Positions 24,750-32,523 are shown, counted from the first letter of the stretch. The stretch is DNA of 33,377 nt from Planctomycetota bacterium (GCA_029259725.1 JAJDER010000158.1:1-33377), one strand, 5' to 3'. The notes: generated from the letters alone by a model not told the origin. Program-made: numbers and translations.

Positions 24750-25177
24750 CAGAACACCCACCGGACCATGACCTTGTTCAGGCCGATGTCGATGCCGGCC
24801 AGCAGGGCCATGAAGAACACCATCACGATCACCACCACGATCGAGGACGTGAAGGTCTCGTCCCAGGTGGGCCAGGTGCACTTGCGCATCTCCGTCTCGG
24901 ACTCGATCAGGAGATCCGCGACCTTGGGCTTGTCGAGCGTGCGTCGCAGCCACAGCAACAGGCCGATGGCCGCGGCCACCGCGATCAGCAGAGCGGGCGT
25001 GACCGGCGCACCCAGGATCGGCACGGGCCCTCCGGCCAGGTCGTTCGCCAGGAAGGTGCCCCGGAACGACAGCAGGAAGTAGTACAGCGTGTAGCAGCCG
25101 AACACCCCGAGCCCTCCGAGCATCACGATGCCGGAGGTCCGTGCGTAGGTGCCTTGGTCCTGCTTGTACTTGGCCAT
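24749..25177 (-). CDS. secE: SecYEG translocon subunit SecE, three-helix form
   Basis: SecE clamps SecY in the translocon. The 142-residue product has the conserved amphipathic segment ETEMRKCTWPTWDET and the essential C-terminal helix (SSIVVVIVMVFFMALLAGID). Two additional hydrophobic segments precede it (about residues 15-37 and 53-77), so this is a three-helix SecE like E. coli's rather than the common 60-residue single-helix form. The ATG at 25177 has GGAAG 7 nt upstream, which settles the start over an upstream in-frame ATG. Confidence 0.94.
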   Translation of the reverse strand: MAKYKQDQGTYARTSGIVMLGGLGVFGCYTLYYFLLSFRGTFLANDLAGGPVPILGAPVTPALLIAVAAAIGLLLWLRRTLDKPKVADLLIESETEMRKCTWPTWDETFTSSIVVVIVMVFFMALLAGIDIGLNKVMVRWVF

Positions 25178-25248
25178 CGTGTCTTCCAGCGGCGGTCGCG
25201 CGTCCCGGCTCCGTCCCCCGCTCCTCGGGGCCTTCATCTGGAGGAGCT

Positions 25249-25325
25249 TGGCAGGGCTGGAGGGACTCGAACCCCCGGCCCTCGGTTTTGGAAACCGATG
25301 CTCTAACCAACTGAGCTACAGCCCT
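25249..25325 (-). tRNA. tRNA-Trp (CCA anticodon)
   Basis: The cloverleaf is complete: acceptor AGGGCTG/CAGCCCT, anticodon stem TCGGT/ACCGA around the loop TTCCAAA (anticodon CCA), and a GGTTCGAGTCC T arm. The 3' CCA is encoded. It lies between tuf and secE, a common position for tRNA-Trp. Confidence 0.97.
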
Positions 25326-25359
25326 AGCGCTCTCCTCGTGCTGACGTCGGTGGAGGTCT

Positions 25360-25412
25360 CGGGGCACACGCCCCGGGACGCGGTACGGCCGCCGAGCGCA
25401 AGCCCGGCGGCC
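25360..25412 (-). terminator. Two hairpins between tuf and tRNA-Trp
   Basis: In the minus-strand transcript, GGCCGCCG/CGGCGGCC (25412-25387, 8 bp, 10-nt loop) is followed by CGGGGC-GTGT-GCCCCG (25375-25360). Neither has a U-run. They start 25 nt after the tuf stop and could cause partial termination, or protect the tuf mRNA end when tRNA-Trp is processed out. Confidence 0.4.
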
Positions 25413-25437
25413 CCCACCACCACGTCGAAATTCGTGA

Positions 25438-26646
25438 TTACTCGGTGATCTCGGTGACGCGACCCGACCCGACCGTGCGGCCGCCCTCGCGAATCGCGAA
25501 GCGCAGCTCCTGGTCCATGGCGATGGGCATGATCAGCTCGACGTCGACCGTGACGTTGTCGCCGGGCATGACCATCTCGGTGCCCTCGGGGAGGGTCACC
25601 GTGCCGGTCACGTCGGTGGTGCGGAAGTAGAACTGCGGGCGGTAGCCGTTGAAGAACGGGGTATGGCGGCCACCTTCCTCCTTGGACAGCACGTAGACGA
25701 CGCCCTTGAACTTCTTGTGGGGCGTGATGCTCTTCGGCTTGGCCAGCACCTGGCCGCGCTCGATCGCGTTCTTGTCGACGCCGCGCAGCAGCAGGCCGAC
25801 GTTGTCGCCCGCCATGCCCGAGTCGAGCGTCTTGTTGAACATCTCGACGCCGGTGCAGACGGTGGTACCGATCGCGTCCGTGAGGCCGACGATCTCGAGG
25901 CTCTCGCCCATGTTCACCACGCCACGCTCGATGCGGCCCGTGGCGACCGTGCCACGACCCTTGATCGAGAACACGTCCTCGACCGGCATCAGGAACGGGC
26001 GATCGATCTCGCGGTCCGGCTCCGGCACCCAGGCATCGACCGCATCCATGAGCTCCCAGATGCAGTTGAAGCGCTCGTCGGTGACGTCGGCACCGGCCTC
26101 GAGGGCATTCTGCGTCGCCAGGGCCGAGCCCTGGATGATCGGCGTGTCGTCACCCGGGAAGTCGTAGTTGCTGAGCAACTCGCGGATCTCGAGCTCGACC
26201 AGCTCGAGCAGCTCGGGGTCATCGACCTGGTCGACCTTGTTCATGAAGACCAGCACCGACGGCACGCCGACCTGACGGGCGAGCAGGATGTGCTCGCGGG
26301 TCTGGGGCATCGGGCCGTCCGCGGCGGACACGACCAGGATCGCGCCGTCCATCTGGGCGGCACCCGTGATCATGTTCTTCACGTAGTCGGCGTGACCCGG
26401 GCAGTCCACGTGGGCGTAGTGCCGCTTCTCGGTCTGGTACTCGACGTGCGCGGTGGCGATCGTGATGCCGCGCTCGCGCTCCTCCGGAGCCTTGTCGATC
26501 GAGTCGAAGGCCCGCACCTCGGCCAGACCCTTCATCGCCAGCGCGCCGGTGATGGCCGCCGTGAGCGTGGTCTTGCCGTGGTCGACGTGGCCGATCGTGC
26601 CGATGTTCAGGTGAGGCTTGGAGCGATCGAAAGTTCCCTTGGCCAT
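25438..26646 (-). CDS. tuf: Elongation factor Tu
   Basis: EF-Tu delivers aminoacyl-tRNA to the ribosome. The 402-residue product has G1 GHVDHGKT, G3 DCPGHADY, G4 NKVD and the GSAL motif of G5, then the two beta-barrel domains and the [18 protein letters not shown] terminus. The ATG at 26646 is preceded by AAGGAG 11 nt upstream. It sits behind four tRNA genes, as tufB does in E. coli, and not between fusA and rpsJ. No second tuf is in the window. Confidence 0.98.
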   Translation of the reverse strand: MAKGTFDRSKPHLNIGTIGHVDHGKTTLTAAITGALAMKGLAEVRAFDSIDKAPEERERGITIATAHVEYQTEKRHYAHVDCPGHADYVKNMITGAAQMDGAILVVSAADGPMPQTREHILLARQVGVPSVLVFMNKVDQVDDPELLELVELEIRELLSNYDFPGDDTPIIQGSALATQNALEAGADVTDERFNCIWELMDAVDAWVPEPDREIDRPFLMPVEDVFSIKGRGTVATGRIERGVVNMGESLEIVGLTDAIGTTVCTGVEMFNKTLDSGMAGDNVGLLLRGVDKNAIERGQVLAKPKSITPHKKFKGVVYVLSKEEGGRHTPFFNGYRPQFYFRTTDVTGTVTLPEGTEMVMPGDNVTVDVELIMPIAMDQELRFAIREGGRTVGSGRVTEITE

Positions 26647-26750
26647 GGGATCTGGCTCTCCTTCTCGTGATCAGTGCGAGCGTTGCAGGCTCGCGCGCGG
26701 GTCGGTCGGTTGGACAGTTCGTGGGGCACGTACCGCCGTGCTGGAGAGAC

Positions 26751-26825
26751 TGGAGCTGCTGATGGGATTCGAACCCATGACCTCGTCCTTACCAAGGACG
26801 TGCTCTACCCCTGAGCCACAGCAGC
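26751..26825 (-). tRNA. tRNA-Thr (GGT anticodon)
   Basis: Acceptor GCTGCTG/CAGCAGC, anticodon stem CGTCC/GGACG with loop TTGGTAA (anticodon GGT), T arm ATGGG-TTCGAAT-CCCAT, discriminator T and an encoded CCA. It is the last tRNA before tuf, matching thrT in E. coli. Confidence 0.97.
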
Positions 26826-26872
26826 TCGCGGTACGTGTGTTCGTGTGTTGGTCGGTCGGAGAGCGGCAGCGG

Positions 26873-26946
26873 TGGAGCGGGTGATCGGAATCGAACCGAC
26901 GTGACCAGCTTGGAAGGCTGGGGCTCTACCATTGAGCTACACCCGC
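26873..26946 (-). tRNA. tRNA-Gly (TCC anticodon)
   Basis: Acceptor GCGGGTG/CACCCGC, anticodon stem CCAGC/GCTGG with loop CTTCCAA (anticodon TCC), T loop TTCGATT, discriminator T and an encoded CCA. It corresponds in order to glyT of E. coli. Confidence 0.97.
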
Positions 26947-27056
26947 GTCGGTGGTCGTCCTCGGGCCCCGCAGCGGCGGCGCGTCCTCTCGGTGTCTTGG
27001 TCTTGTCCCTCGGTGTGGGCTGGGCTTGTCGATGGTCGCGGCAGCGGCTTGCGGGA

Positions 27057-27141
27057 TGGTGGGGGAAGTAGGATTCGAACCTACGTAGGCAAAGCCAACG
27101 GGTTTACAGCCCGTCCCCATTAACCACTCGGGCATTCCCCC
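27057..27141 (-). tRNA. tRNA-Tyr (GTA anticodon)
   Basis: Class II tRNA of 85 nt with a long variable arm. Acceptor GGGGGAA/TTCCCCC, anticodon stem ACGGG/CCCGT with loop CTGTAAA (anticodon GTA), T arm GTAGG-TTCGAAT-CCTAC, discriminator A and an encoded CCA. It corresponds to tyrU of E. coli. Confidence 0.96.
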
Positions 27142-27263
27142 ATCCTGGCGTGTCGCGACTCCTGGCGTGCGGTCTGTGCGTGCGTCCAACGTGCTCCCCC
27201 GCCGCTGATCCGCCACGTCCATCCACGACAGGCGGTGAGTCGAGGACCTCCTCGGCGCTCCGC

Positions 27264-27339
27264 TGGAGCTCGCGACGGGACTCGAACCCACAACCCCCGG
27301 TTTACAAAACCGGCGCTCTACCAGTTGAGCTACGCGAGC
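27264..27339 (-). tRNA. tRNA-Thr (TGT anticodon)
   Basis: Acceptor GCTCGCG/CGCGAGC, anticodon stem CCGGT/ACCGG with loop TTTGTAA (anticodon TGT), T loop TTCGAGT, discriminator T and an encoded CCA. It is the first gene of the superoperon, about 40 nt after its predicted promoter, and matches thrU of E. coli in order. Confidence 0.97.
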
Positions 27340-27384
27340 GGGGTGCGGTGAACGGGCTTTTTCGGTTTGGGGGGAAAAGGCGGA

Positions 27385-27413
27385 ATCGTAGCGACGGCCA
27401 AAACGCGAGTCAA
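27385..27413 (-). promoter_or_regulatory. Predicted sigma70 promoter for the tRNA-tuf-rpo operon
   Basis: On the minus strand, TTGACT (27413-27408) and TACGAT (27390-27385) are separated by 17 nt. The predicted start near 27378 is about 39 nt before tRNA-Thr(TGT). An A/T-rich tract (runs of T and A in an otherwise GC-rich region) surrounds it. Confidence 0.65.
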
Positions 27414-27437
27414 CGGCGGAATGCGGGGCCGTTTCGG

Positions 27438-27470
27438 AATCCCGGCCCACCGCCCGCCGTGGGCCGGATT
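27438..27470 (-). terminator. Strong hairpin after aroC
   Basis: The minus-strand RNA forms AATCCGGCCCAC paired with GTGGGCCGGGATT (12 bp with one bulged G) around an 8-nt loop, starting about 49 nt after the aroC stop. No long U-run follows. It separates aroC from the tRNA-tuf promoter and may stop transcription from aroC. Confidence 0.5.
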
Positions 27471-27518
27471 TCCCTCCCCGAGGGCGGCGACCCGGCGCCA
27501 CGAGCGAACCGCAAGGGC

Positions 27519-28691
27519 TCAGCGGCCCCGGCGCGGATTCCCCGGACGGCCGAAGCGCCTGGCCACCCGGCGCCGGTGTCGCGAAAGAGCCGCCCCGACC
27601 TCGTCCACGGTGTCTCCGCCCGTCTTCTCGAGCAGGGCATCGAGCACGACCAGGCCCACCATCGCCTCGGCGATGACCGCCGCGGCGGGAACCGCGGTCA
27701 CGTCCGAGCGCTCGAAGAAGGCCTCGCTGGCCTTCCCCTGGGCGTAGTCCCACGAGGTCAGCGGCCGCGCCAGGGTCGCAATCGGCTTCATGAACGCACG
27801 GGCGACGAGCGGCTCCCCGTTCGTCATGCCCCCCTCGAGCCCTCCGGCCCGATTCGTCGGTCGGCGCGGCCCGTCCGGTCCCGGCCGACCCACCTCGTCG
27901 TGGACCGCCGAGCCCCGGCGGGAGGCCGCCGCGACGCCCTCCCCGATCTCGACCGCCTTCATGGCCTGGATGGACATGAGTGCCGACGCCAAGCGGGCGT
28001 CCAGACGCGTGCCGAGCCCCGAGAGCGAGCCCAGCCCGGCCGGCAGGCCCCAGGCCGTGACCTCGACCACCCCGCCGAGCGTGTCCCCCGCGGCCCGCGC
28101 GTCGAGCACCGCCTGCTCCAGCTCAGCCTGCCCCGCCGTGTGCAGTGCATGGAACGGCGACTTGTCCCGACGTCGCCGCAGGGTCGCCGGCCTGGCCTTT
28201 CCCGTGGGCCCCGGGACCCGGTGCGGGCCGAGGCCCACCAGGTAGCCGAGCACGTCGATCTCCAGACGACGCAGCAGATCCTCGGCCACGGCTCCCGCGG
28301 CGACCCGCGCCGCCGTCTCACGGGCGGAAGCCCGCTCCAGGATCCCACGCATGTCCGTCGTGCCGTACTTGCAGCCCCCCGCCAGGTCCGCATGCCCAGG
28401 CCGCGGCCGGGTGAAGGCCGACTTGTCCGCCAGGCTGTCGTCCTTGTTCCACACCATCAGCGCCAGGGGAGCGCCGGTCGTGACGCCGCCCACCAGGCCG
28501 GAGAGCACGTCCGCACGGTCCTGCTCGAGCTGCTGCCGAGCCGAACGGCCGAAACCGGCCTGGCGGCGGGCGAGGCACCCGTCGACCCAGTCGAGATCCA
28601 GGTCCAGGCCCGCGGGGACGCCGGTCAGGGTGACGAGCATGCCGCGGCCGTGGGACTCGCCCGCGGTCTGGACGGTGATGCGACCGAACAC
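27519..28691 (-). CDS. aroC: Chorismate synthase
   Basis: Chorismate synthase converts 5-enolpyruvylshikimate-3-phosphate to chorismate with reduced FMN, the last shikimate-pathway step. The 390-residue product has the GESHGRGMLVTLTGVPAGL signature, the RPGHADLAGGCKYG and ERASARETAARVAAGAVAED blocks, MKAVEIGEG, and ERSDVTAVPAAAVIAEAM, all conserved. The basic C-terminal tail (RHRRRVARRFGRPGNPRRGR) is extra. The start is GTG at 28691, only 3 nt after the stop of the receiver-domain gene, so the two are probably cotranscribed. Confidence 0.97.
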   Translation of the reverse strand: MFGRITVQTAGESHGRGMLVTLTGVPAGLDLDLDWVDGCLARRQAGFGRSARQQLEQDRADVLSGLVGGVTTGAPLALMVWNKDDSLADKSAFTRPRPGHADLAGGCKYGTTDMRGILERASARETAARVAAGAVAEDLLRRLEIDVLGYLVGLGPHRVPGPTGKARPATLRRRRDKSPFHALHTAGQAELEQAVLDARAAGDTLGGVVEVTAWGLPAGLGSLSGLGTRLDARLASALMSIQAMKAVEIGEGVAAASRRGSAVHDEVGRPGPDGPRRPTNRAGGLEGGMTNGEPLVARAFMKPIATLARPLTSWDYAQGKASEAFFERSDVTAVPAAAVIAEAMVGLVVLDALLEKTGGDTVDEVGAALSRHRRRVARRFGRPGNPRRGR

Positions 28692-28694
28692 GGG

Positions 28695-29243
28695 TCAGGA
28701 CCCGGGCGAGGCGGTGGCCGCACCGGCGCCCGGCTCGGCCTGCTGGGCCTGCTCGGTCTGCCCGGTCTGCCCGGTCTGCCCGGCCTGCCCGGCCTCGGGA
28801 CGACGCGCCGCGGGGCGCAGGACCGTCGGCGCGGGACTCGGCGCCGCAGTCGTCGCGGCGCGCACGGCCAGGACCCCCCGCACGTCCGCGACCAGCTGCG
28901 AGACGTCGAAGGGCTTGCGGACCACACCGACGATGTCGGCCTCGGCCAGGACCTCGCCCTCCTGGGTGCTGTCCAGGTAGGCGCTGACCAGCAGGAAGGT
29001 CGCCGGCAGGCCTCGTTCGGCCGCCGTTCGGACGAGTTCCAATCCGCTCATCCCGGGCATGGTCATGTCGGTGAGCACCAATCGCCAGCGCCCGTCGCCC
29101 AGGGCCTCCAGCGCCGACGGCCCGTCGGACACGACCTGCGCCTCGAGCTTCTCGCGCCGCAACACCGCCGCCATCAGGCCGGCGACGGCCGCATCGTCGT
29201 CCACGACGAGGATCGGATCGGGGCTCGTGCTCTCCAGGGCCAT
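28695..29243 (-). CDS. Single-domain response regulator with repetitive tail
   Basis: A receiver (REC) domain fills about residues 10-125 of 182: acidic pair Asp15/Asp16, phospho-acceptor Asp59 (LVLTDMTMPGMSG), Ser87 in LLVSAY, and Lys110 in VRKPF are all present, so phosphorylation is likely. No DNA-binding or enzymatic output domain follows. The last about 55 residues are a low-complexity Ala/Pro/Gln/Gly tail containing GQT/GQA triplets, encoded by 9-nt DNA repeats. No histidine kinase is adjacent. The ATG at 29243 is the first in frame; the gene ends 3 nt before aroC. The partner and target cannot be read from the sequence. Confidence 0.9.
   Translation of the reverse strand: MALESTSPDPILVVDDDAAVAGLMAAVLRREKLEAQVVSDGPSALEALGDGRWRLVLTDMTMPGMSGLELVRTAAERGLPATFLLVSAYLDSTQEGEVLAEADIVGVVRKPFDVSQLVADVRGVLAVRAATTAAPSPAPTVLRPAARRPEAGQAGQTGQTGQTEQAQQAEPGAGAATASPGS
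28755..28790 (-). repeat. 9-nt tandem repeat in the response regulator tail
   Basis: On the plus strand, GGTCTGCCC occurs three times in a row (28755-28781), followed by GGCCTGCCC (28782-28790) and a decayed copy. The unit length is a multiple of 3, so copy-number change keeps frame and adds or removes GQT/GQA triplets. Confidence 0.9.
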
Positions 29244-29373
29244 CCACAGATCTCACCACGGCGGAAGGGTGGAGTCCACGACGACCGGTCGGCGAGGCCT
29301 GGGACGCGCCGTCGCGGCGTCGCTCGCCGCGCTGCTAGGATGCCGCCCGACGTCCCCCATCGAGGAACAACCC

Positions 29374-30516
29374 GTGAAGTTCGGAACGCGAGCGGTCCAC
29401 GCCGGCCAGACGCCCGACCCCACCACCGGCGCGATCATGACCCCGATCTACTGCACCTCGACCTACGTGCAGGAGTACCCGGCCGTGGTCAAGGACGGCT
29501 ACGACTACTCGCGCGGGAAGAACCCGACGCGCACGGCGCTGCAGGACAACCTCGCCTCGCTGGAGGGCGGCAAGCACGGGTTCGCCTTCGCCAGCGGCCT
29601 GGCCGCCATCACCACCCTGCTGCAGACGCTGTCACCCGGCGACCATGTGATCTGCGGCAACGATCTGTACGGCGGCAGCTTCCGGCTGTTCCGGCGGGTG
29701 ATGGAGAAGTTCGGCGTGCGCTTCACGGTGATCGACACGACCGAGTTGGCCCACGTGGAGGCCGCGCTCGAGGAGACCACCAGGCTGGTCTGGGTCGAGA
29801 CTCCCACCAACCCGCTGCTGCGCATCACCGACCTCGCCGCCGTGGCCGCGGCCGCGCACGCGCGCGGCGCCCTGGTCGGCGTGGACAACACCTTCGCTTC
29901 GCCCTTCCTGCAGCAGCCGCTCGCGCTCGGATGCGACATCGTCATGCACAGCGTGACCAAGTACCTGGGTGGGCACAGCGACGTGATCATGGGCGCGCTG
30001 GTCTGCAACGAGGACGCACTCGCCGAGGAGCTCGCCTTCCTGCAGATGGCCGTCGGCGCGATCCCGGGGCCGATGGACTGCTTCCTGGTGCTGCGGTCCA
30101 CCAAGACCCTGCACCTGCGCATGGAGCGGCACTGCGAGAACGCCCGCGCGGTGGCCGCTTTCCTCTCGGATCACCCCCGCGTGGATCGCGTCCTGTACCC
30201 CGGCCTGCCCGAGCATCCCGGCCACGAGCTCGCCGCGCGTCAGATGCGCGACTTCGGCGGCATGCTCTCCTTCGTGATGAAGGGTTCGGTCGAGGACGGC
30301 ATGGCGGCCTGCGCGCGCACGCGCGTCTTCTCGCTCGCCGAGAGTCTGGGCGGTGTGGAATCCTTGATCGAGCACCCCCCGTCGATGACCCACGCCTCGA
30401 TCCCGGCCGAGCAGCGCCGGGCCTCGGGCCTGGATGATGGCCTGATCCGCCTGTCCGTCGGCGTGGAGCACATCGACGACCTGCTGGCCGACCTGGATCA
30501 GGCGCTGACCGCCTGA
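29374..30516 (+). CDS. Cystathionine gamma-lyase/synthase family PLP enzyme
   Basis: Member of the Cys/Met-metabolism PLP family, acting in trans-sulfuration between cysteine and homocysteine/methionine. The 380-residue product has the YSRGKNPTRTALQ active-site motif, ASGLAAITT, DNTFASPFLQQP and the PLP lysine in HSVTKYLGGHSD (Lys196). Residue 333 in GVESLIEHP is Glu, the position I recall as Glu in yeast gamma-lyase and Ser in E. coli gamma-synthase, which leans to lyase. The GTG at 29374 is preceded by GAGGAA 7 nt upstream; upstream in-frame codons do not resemble the family. It is divergent from the response regulator. A weak -10 (TGCTAGGAT, 29333-29341) lies upstream with no good -35. Confidence 0.92.
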   Translation: MKFGTRAVHAGQTPDPTTGAIMTPIYCTSTYVQEYPAVVKDGYDYSRGKNPTRTALQDNLASLEGGKHGFAFASGLAAITTLLQTLSPGDHVICGNDLYGGSFRLFRRVMEKFGVRFTVIDTTELAHVEAALEETTRLVWVETPTNPLLRITDLAAVAAAAHARGALVGVDNTFASPFLQQPLALGCDIVMHSVTKYLGGHSDVIMGALVCNEDALAEELAFLQMAVGAIPGPMDCFLVLRSTKTLHLRMERHCENARAVAAFLSDHPRVDRVLYPGLPEHPGHELAARQMRDFGGMLSFVMKGSVEDGMAACARTRVFSLAESLGGVESLIEHPPSMTHASIPAEQRRASGLDDGLIRLSVGVEHIDDLLADLDQALTA

Positions 30517-30526
30517 CGGCGCCGAC

Positions 30527-30898
30527 TCAGCCGCTCTCGTCGGAACCCTGCTCGGTGACCAGCTCGCGCATGATCCGGCCCACCTTGAACTTCACCACGC
30601 GCTTGGCCGGGACGTCGACCTTCTCCAGCGTGCGCGGGTTCTGGGCCTTGCGCGGCCGCCGCTCGCGGACCTCGAACACGCCGAAGTCGCGGAACTCGAG
30701 GCGGTTGCCGGCGCTCAGCTCGCGGATGATCTCGTCCAGGAACATCTGGATGATGTTCTTGGTCACGACCTTGGTCTCGCCGGTGCGCTCGGCGATGCGG
30801 TGCACGAGGTCCTTCTTGGTCACCGTGACGGCCGGCCTGGGCGCGGCGGATCCGCCGGTCGAGCCGTCGCTCGACGCGGGTTGCGTCGTGTTTTCCAC
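30527..30898 (-). CDS. HU/IHF-family nucleoid protein with N-terminal extension
   Basis: HU/IHF proteins bend and package DNA as dimers. The 123-residue product has a 25-residue Ser/Thr/Gly/Pro-rich N-terminal extension, then a normal HU core starting VTKKDLVHRIAERTGETK. The beta-arm region reads RLEFRDFGVFEVRERRPRKA followed by QNPRT: the usual GRNPxT of HU is AQNPRT, with the intercalating Pro kept. The GTG at 30898 has AAAGGG 9 nt upstream; an upstream in-frame TTG at 30919 has its AAGGA only 1 nt away. It has its own promoter (30974-31001) and converges on the neighbouring PLP gene, 10 bp away. Confidence 0.93.
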   Translation of the reverse strand: MENTTQPASSDGSTGGSAAPRPAVTVTKKDLVHRIAERTGETKVVTKNIIQMFLDEIIRELSAGNRLEFRDFGVFEVRERRPRKAQNPRTLEKVDVPAKRVVKFKVGRIMRELVTEQGSDESG

Positions 30899-30973
30899 CG
30901 GCGAAGTCCCTTTCCACAAGTCCTTGATGAGACGAGACTTGCGAGCGGCGCTCGCGTTTCCCGCCCGATTCGG

Positions 30974-31001
30974 AGCATAGGAGCGAGCCCGCGGTAGTCA
31001 A
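30974..31001 (-). promoter_or_regulatory. Predicted sigma70 promoter for the HU-family gene
   Basis: On the minus strand, TTGACT (31001-30996) and TATGCT (30979-30974) are separated by 16 nt, giving a start near 30967 and a leader of about 70 nt. It lies just after dtd. Confidence 0.6.
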
Positions 31002-31037
31002 GCGCGCCCCGAAAACAAGTCGTTGGGGCACAACCGC

Positions 31038-31511
31038 TTAGGGAGATTCGGCCACGGGACGGACCGAGCTGTCGAGCACCAGCGTGAAGGGCCCCTGATT
31101 GAGCAGCTCGATGCTCATCTCGGCGCCGAAGCGCCCGCGGGCCACGCCGACCCCGCGCTCGGTCAGTCGGCGCTCGAAGACCCCCACGAGCCGCTCGCCC
31201 TCGTCCGGCGAGGCCGAGCGCGTGAAGGACGGCCGGCGCCCCTTGCGCCAGTCCGCGGCCAGGGTGAACTGCGGCACCACCAGCACCGACTTGCGGGAGC
31301 CGGTCACGTCCTGCAGGGACAGGTTGGTCCGGCCCTCGGCATCGGCGAAGAGCCGCAGATCGACGACCTTGTCGGCCAGCCAGACGACGTCGGCAGCGGT
31401 GTCGCCCTTCACGCCGCAGACGAACAGGCAGTAGCCGGTCTCGATGCGGCCCGTGACCTCTCCGGCCACGGTGCACGCAGCCCGGGCGACGCGCTGCAAC
31501 ACGATGATCAC
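31038..31511 (-). CDS. dtd: D-aminoacyl-tRNA deacylase, Pro variant of active-site motif
   Basis: Dtd removes D-amino acids and glycine mischarged on tRNA. The 157-residue product has IIVLQRVARAACTVAGEV, FADAEGRTNLSLQDV, and DWRKGRRPSF. The active-site motif, normally SQFTL, reads PQFTL (residues 80-84). The cross-subunit Gly-cisPro loop NQGPFT (138-143) is present. The GTG at 31511 begins the conserved fold; in-frame sequence upstream overlaps trpS and is rejected. It is 25 nt downstream of trpS. Confidence 0.93.
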   Translation of the reverse strand: MIIVLQRVARAACTVAGEVTGRIETGYCLFVCGVKGDTAADVVWLADKVVDLRLFADAEGRTNLSLQDVTGSRKSVLVVPQFTLAADWRKGRRPSFTRSASPDEGERLVGVFERRLTERGVGVARGRFGAEMSIELLNQGPFTLVLDSSVRPVAESP

Positions 31512-31536
31512 GGCGGCGGGGCCATGGGACGACGCC

Positions 31537-32523
31537 TCATGGGCCCGTGACCGGATGCCCCGCCATGCCGACGGCCTCGCGCGCGGCTCCCAGCACCGTC
31601 GCCGCCACCGCCCGGGCGCGTCGGCCCCCGGCGGCCAGGACGTCCTCGACCGAGTCGGGATCCGCGGCGAGCGCCCGGCGACGCTCACGCGCCTCGGCGA
31701 ACCGCCCGTCGATGGCGGCCAGCAGCGCGTGCTTGGCGTCGCCGTATCCGTAGCCTCCGTCCGCCAGCCGACGCCCCATCTCCGCCACCTCCTCGGGCGG
31801 CGCCACGAGCTTGTAGAGCTGGTACGGAACGCACGCCTCGGGATCCTTCGGTTCGTCCACGCCCTTGCTGTCGGTGACGATCGACATCACGCGCTTCTTG
31901 AGCGGCTTGCCCTCGTCGAAGATGCCCACGATGTTGTCGTAGGACTTCGACATCTTCTGCCCGTCGGTGCCCGGCACGACCGCGGCGCCCTCGGCCAGAC
32001 GCGCCTCGGGCCGACGGAAGACCTCGCAGCCGAAGGCGTTGTGGAACAGCTCGGCCATGTCCTGGGTCATCTCGATGTGCTGCACCTGGTCCTTCCCCAC
32101 CGGCACCACGTCACTGCGGTAGGCCAGGATGTCCGCGGCCATCAGCACCGGGTAGAGGAACAACCCGGCTCGCGGCGTGATCCCGTGGGCCAGCTTGTCC
32201 TTGTAGCTGTGTCCCCGCTCGAGCAGGCCCATCCCGGTCACGGTGGACAGCAGCCAGGTCAGCTCGGTCACCTCGGGCACATCCGACTGGCGGAAGAACG
32301 TCGCCGCCGTCGGATCCAGCCCCAGCGCGAGGTAGTCCAGGGCCACCTGCCCCACGAGCTCCCGCAACCGAGCGGGATCCTGGACCGTGGTCAGGGCGTG
32401 GTAGTCCGCGATGAAGTAGTAGGCCTCACCCTCTCGCTGCAGGGCGATGTGCTGCTCGATGGCGCCGAAGTAGTTGCCCAGGTGCTGCTGACCGCTGGGC
32501 TGGACGCCGGAGAGGATGCGCAC
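31537..32523 (-). CDS. trpS: Tryptophanyl-tRNA synthetase
   Basis: TrpRS charges tRNA-Trp. The 328-residue class I enzyme has the HIGH-equivalent PSGQQHLGNYFGA (9-21), YYFIADYHALTT, PVGKDQVQHIEMTQD and KMSKS (190-194). Length is normal (about 330). The GTG at 32523 begins RILSGVQPSG, the canonical N-terminus; 33 further in-frame codons upstream are Pro/Arg-rich and not conserved. It is cotranscribed with dtd, a pairing of two aminoacyl-tRNA functions. Confidence 0.96.
   Translation of the reverse strand: MRILSGVQPSGQQHLGNYFGAIEQHIALQREGEAYYFIADYHALTTVQDPARLRELVGQVALDYLALGLDPTAATFFRQSDVPEVTELTWLLSTVTGMGLLERGHSYKDKLAHGITPRAGLFLYPVLMAADILAYRSDVVPVGKDQVQHIEMTQDMAELFHNAFGCEVFRRPEARLAEGAAVVPGTDGQKMSKSYDNIVGIFDEGKPLKKRVMSIVTDSKGVDEPKDPEACVPYQLYKLVAPPEEVAEMGRRLADGGYGYGDAKHALLAAIDGRFAEARERRRALAADPDSVEDVLAAGGRRARAVAATVLGAAREAVGMAGHPVTGP

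Noticed and set aside
24750..25367. A 399-residue fusion of upstream sequence to NusG
   Set aside because: The upstream part is the alternative frame of secE and tRNA-Trp; NusG has its own ATG overlapping the secE stop.
27142..27263. A further tRNA or small gene between tRNA-Tyr and tRNA-Thr(TGT)
   Set aside because: I could find no cloverleaf or plausible reading frame in this 122-nt spacer.
28741..28800. Short tandem repeats as a CRISPR or mobile-element relic
   Set aside because: The 9-nt units are directly adjacent with no spacers and stay in frame inside the receiver protein tail, so they are a coding microsatellite.
29313..29341. Promoter for the PLP enzyme gene
   Set aside because: Only an extended -10-like TGCTAGGAT is visible; the position 17 nt upstream (CGCGGC) does not resemble a -35 box, so I did not list it as a feature.
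30899..30919. TTG 30919 as the HU gene start
   Set aside because: Its only Shine-Dalgarno-like sequence (AAGGA) is 1 nt away, whereas GTG 30898 has AAAGGG at a normal distance.
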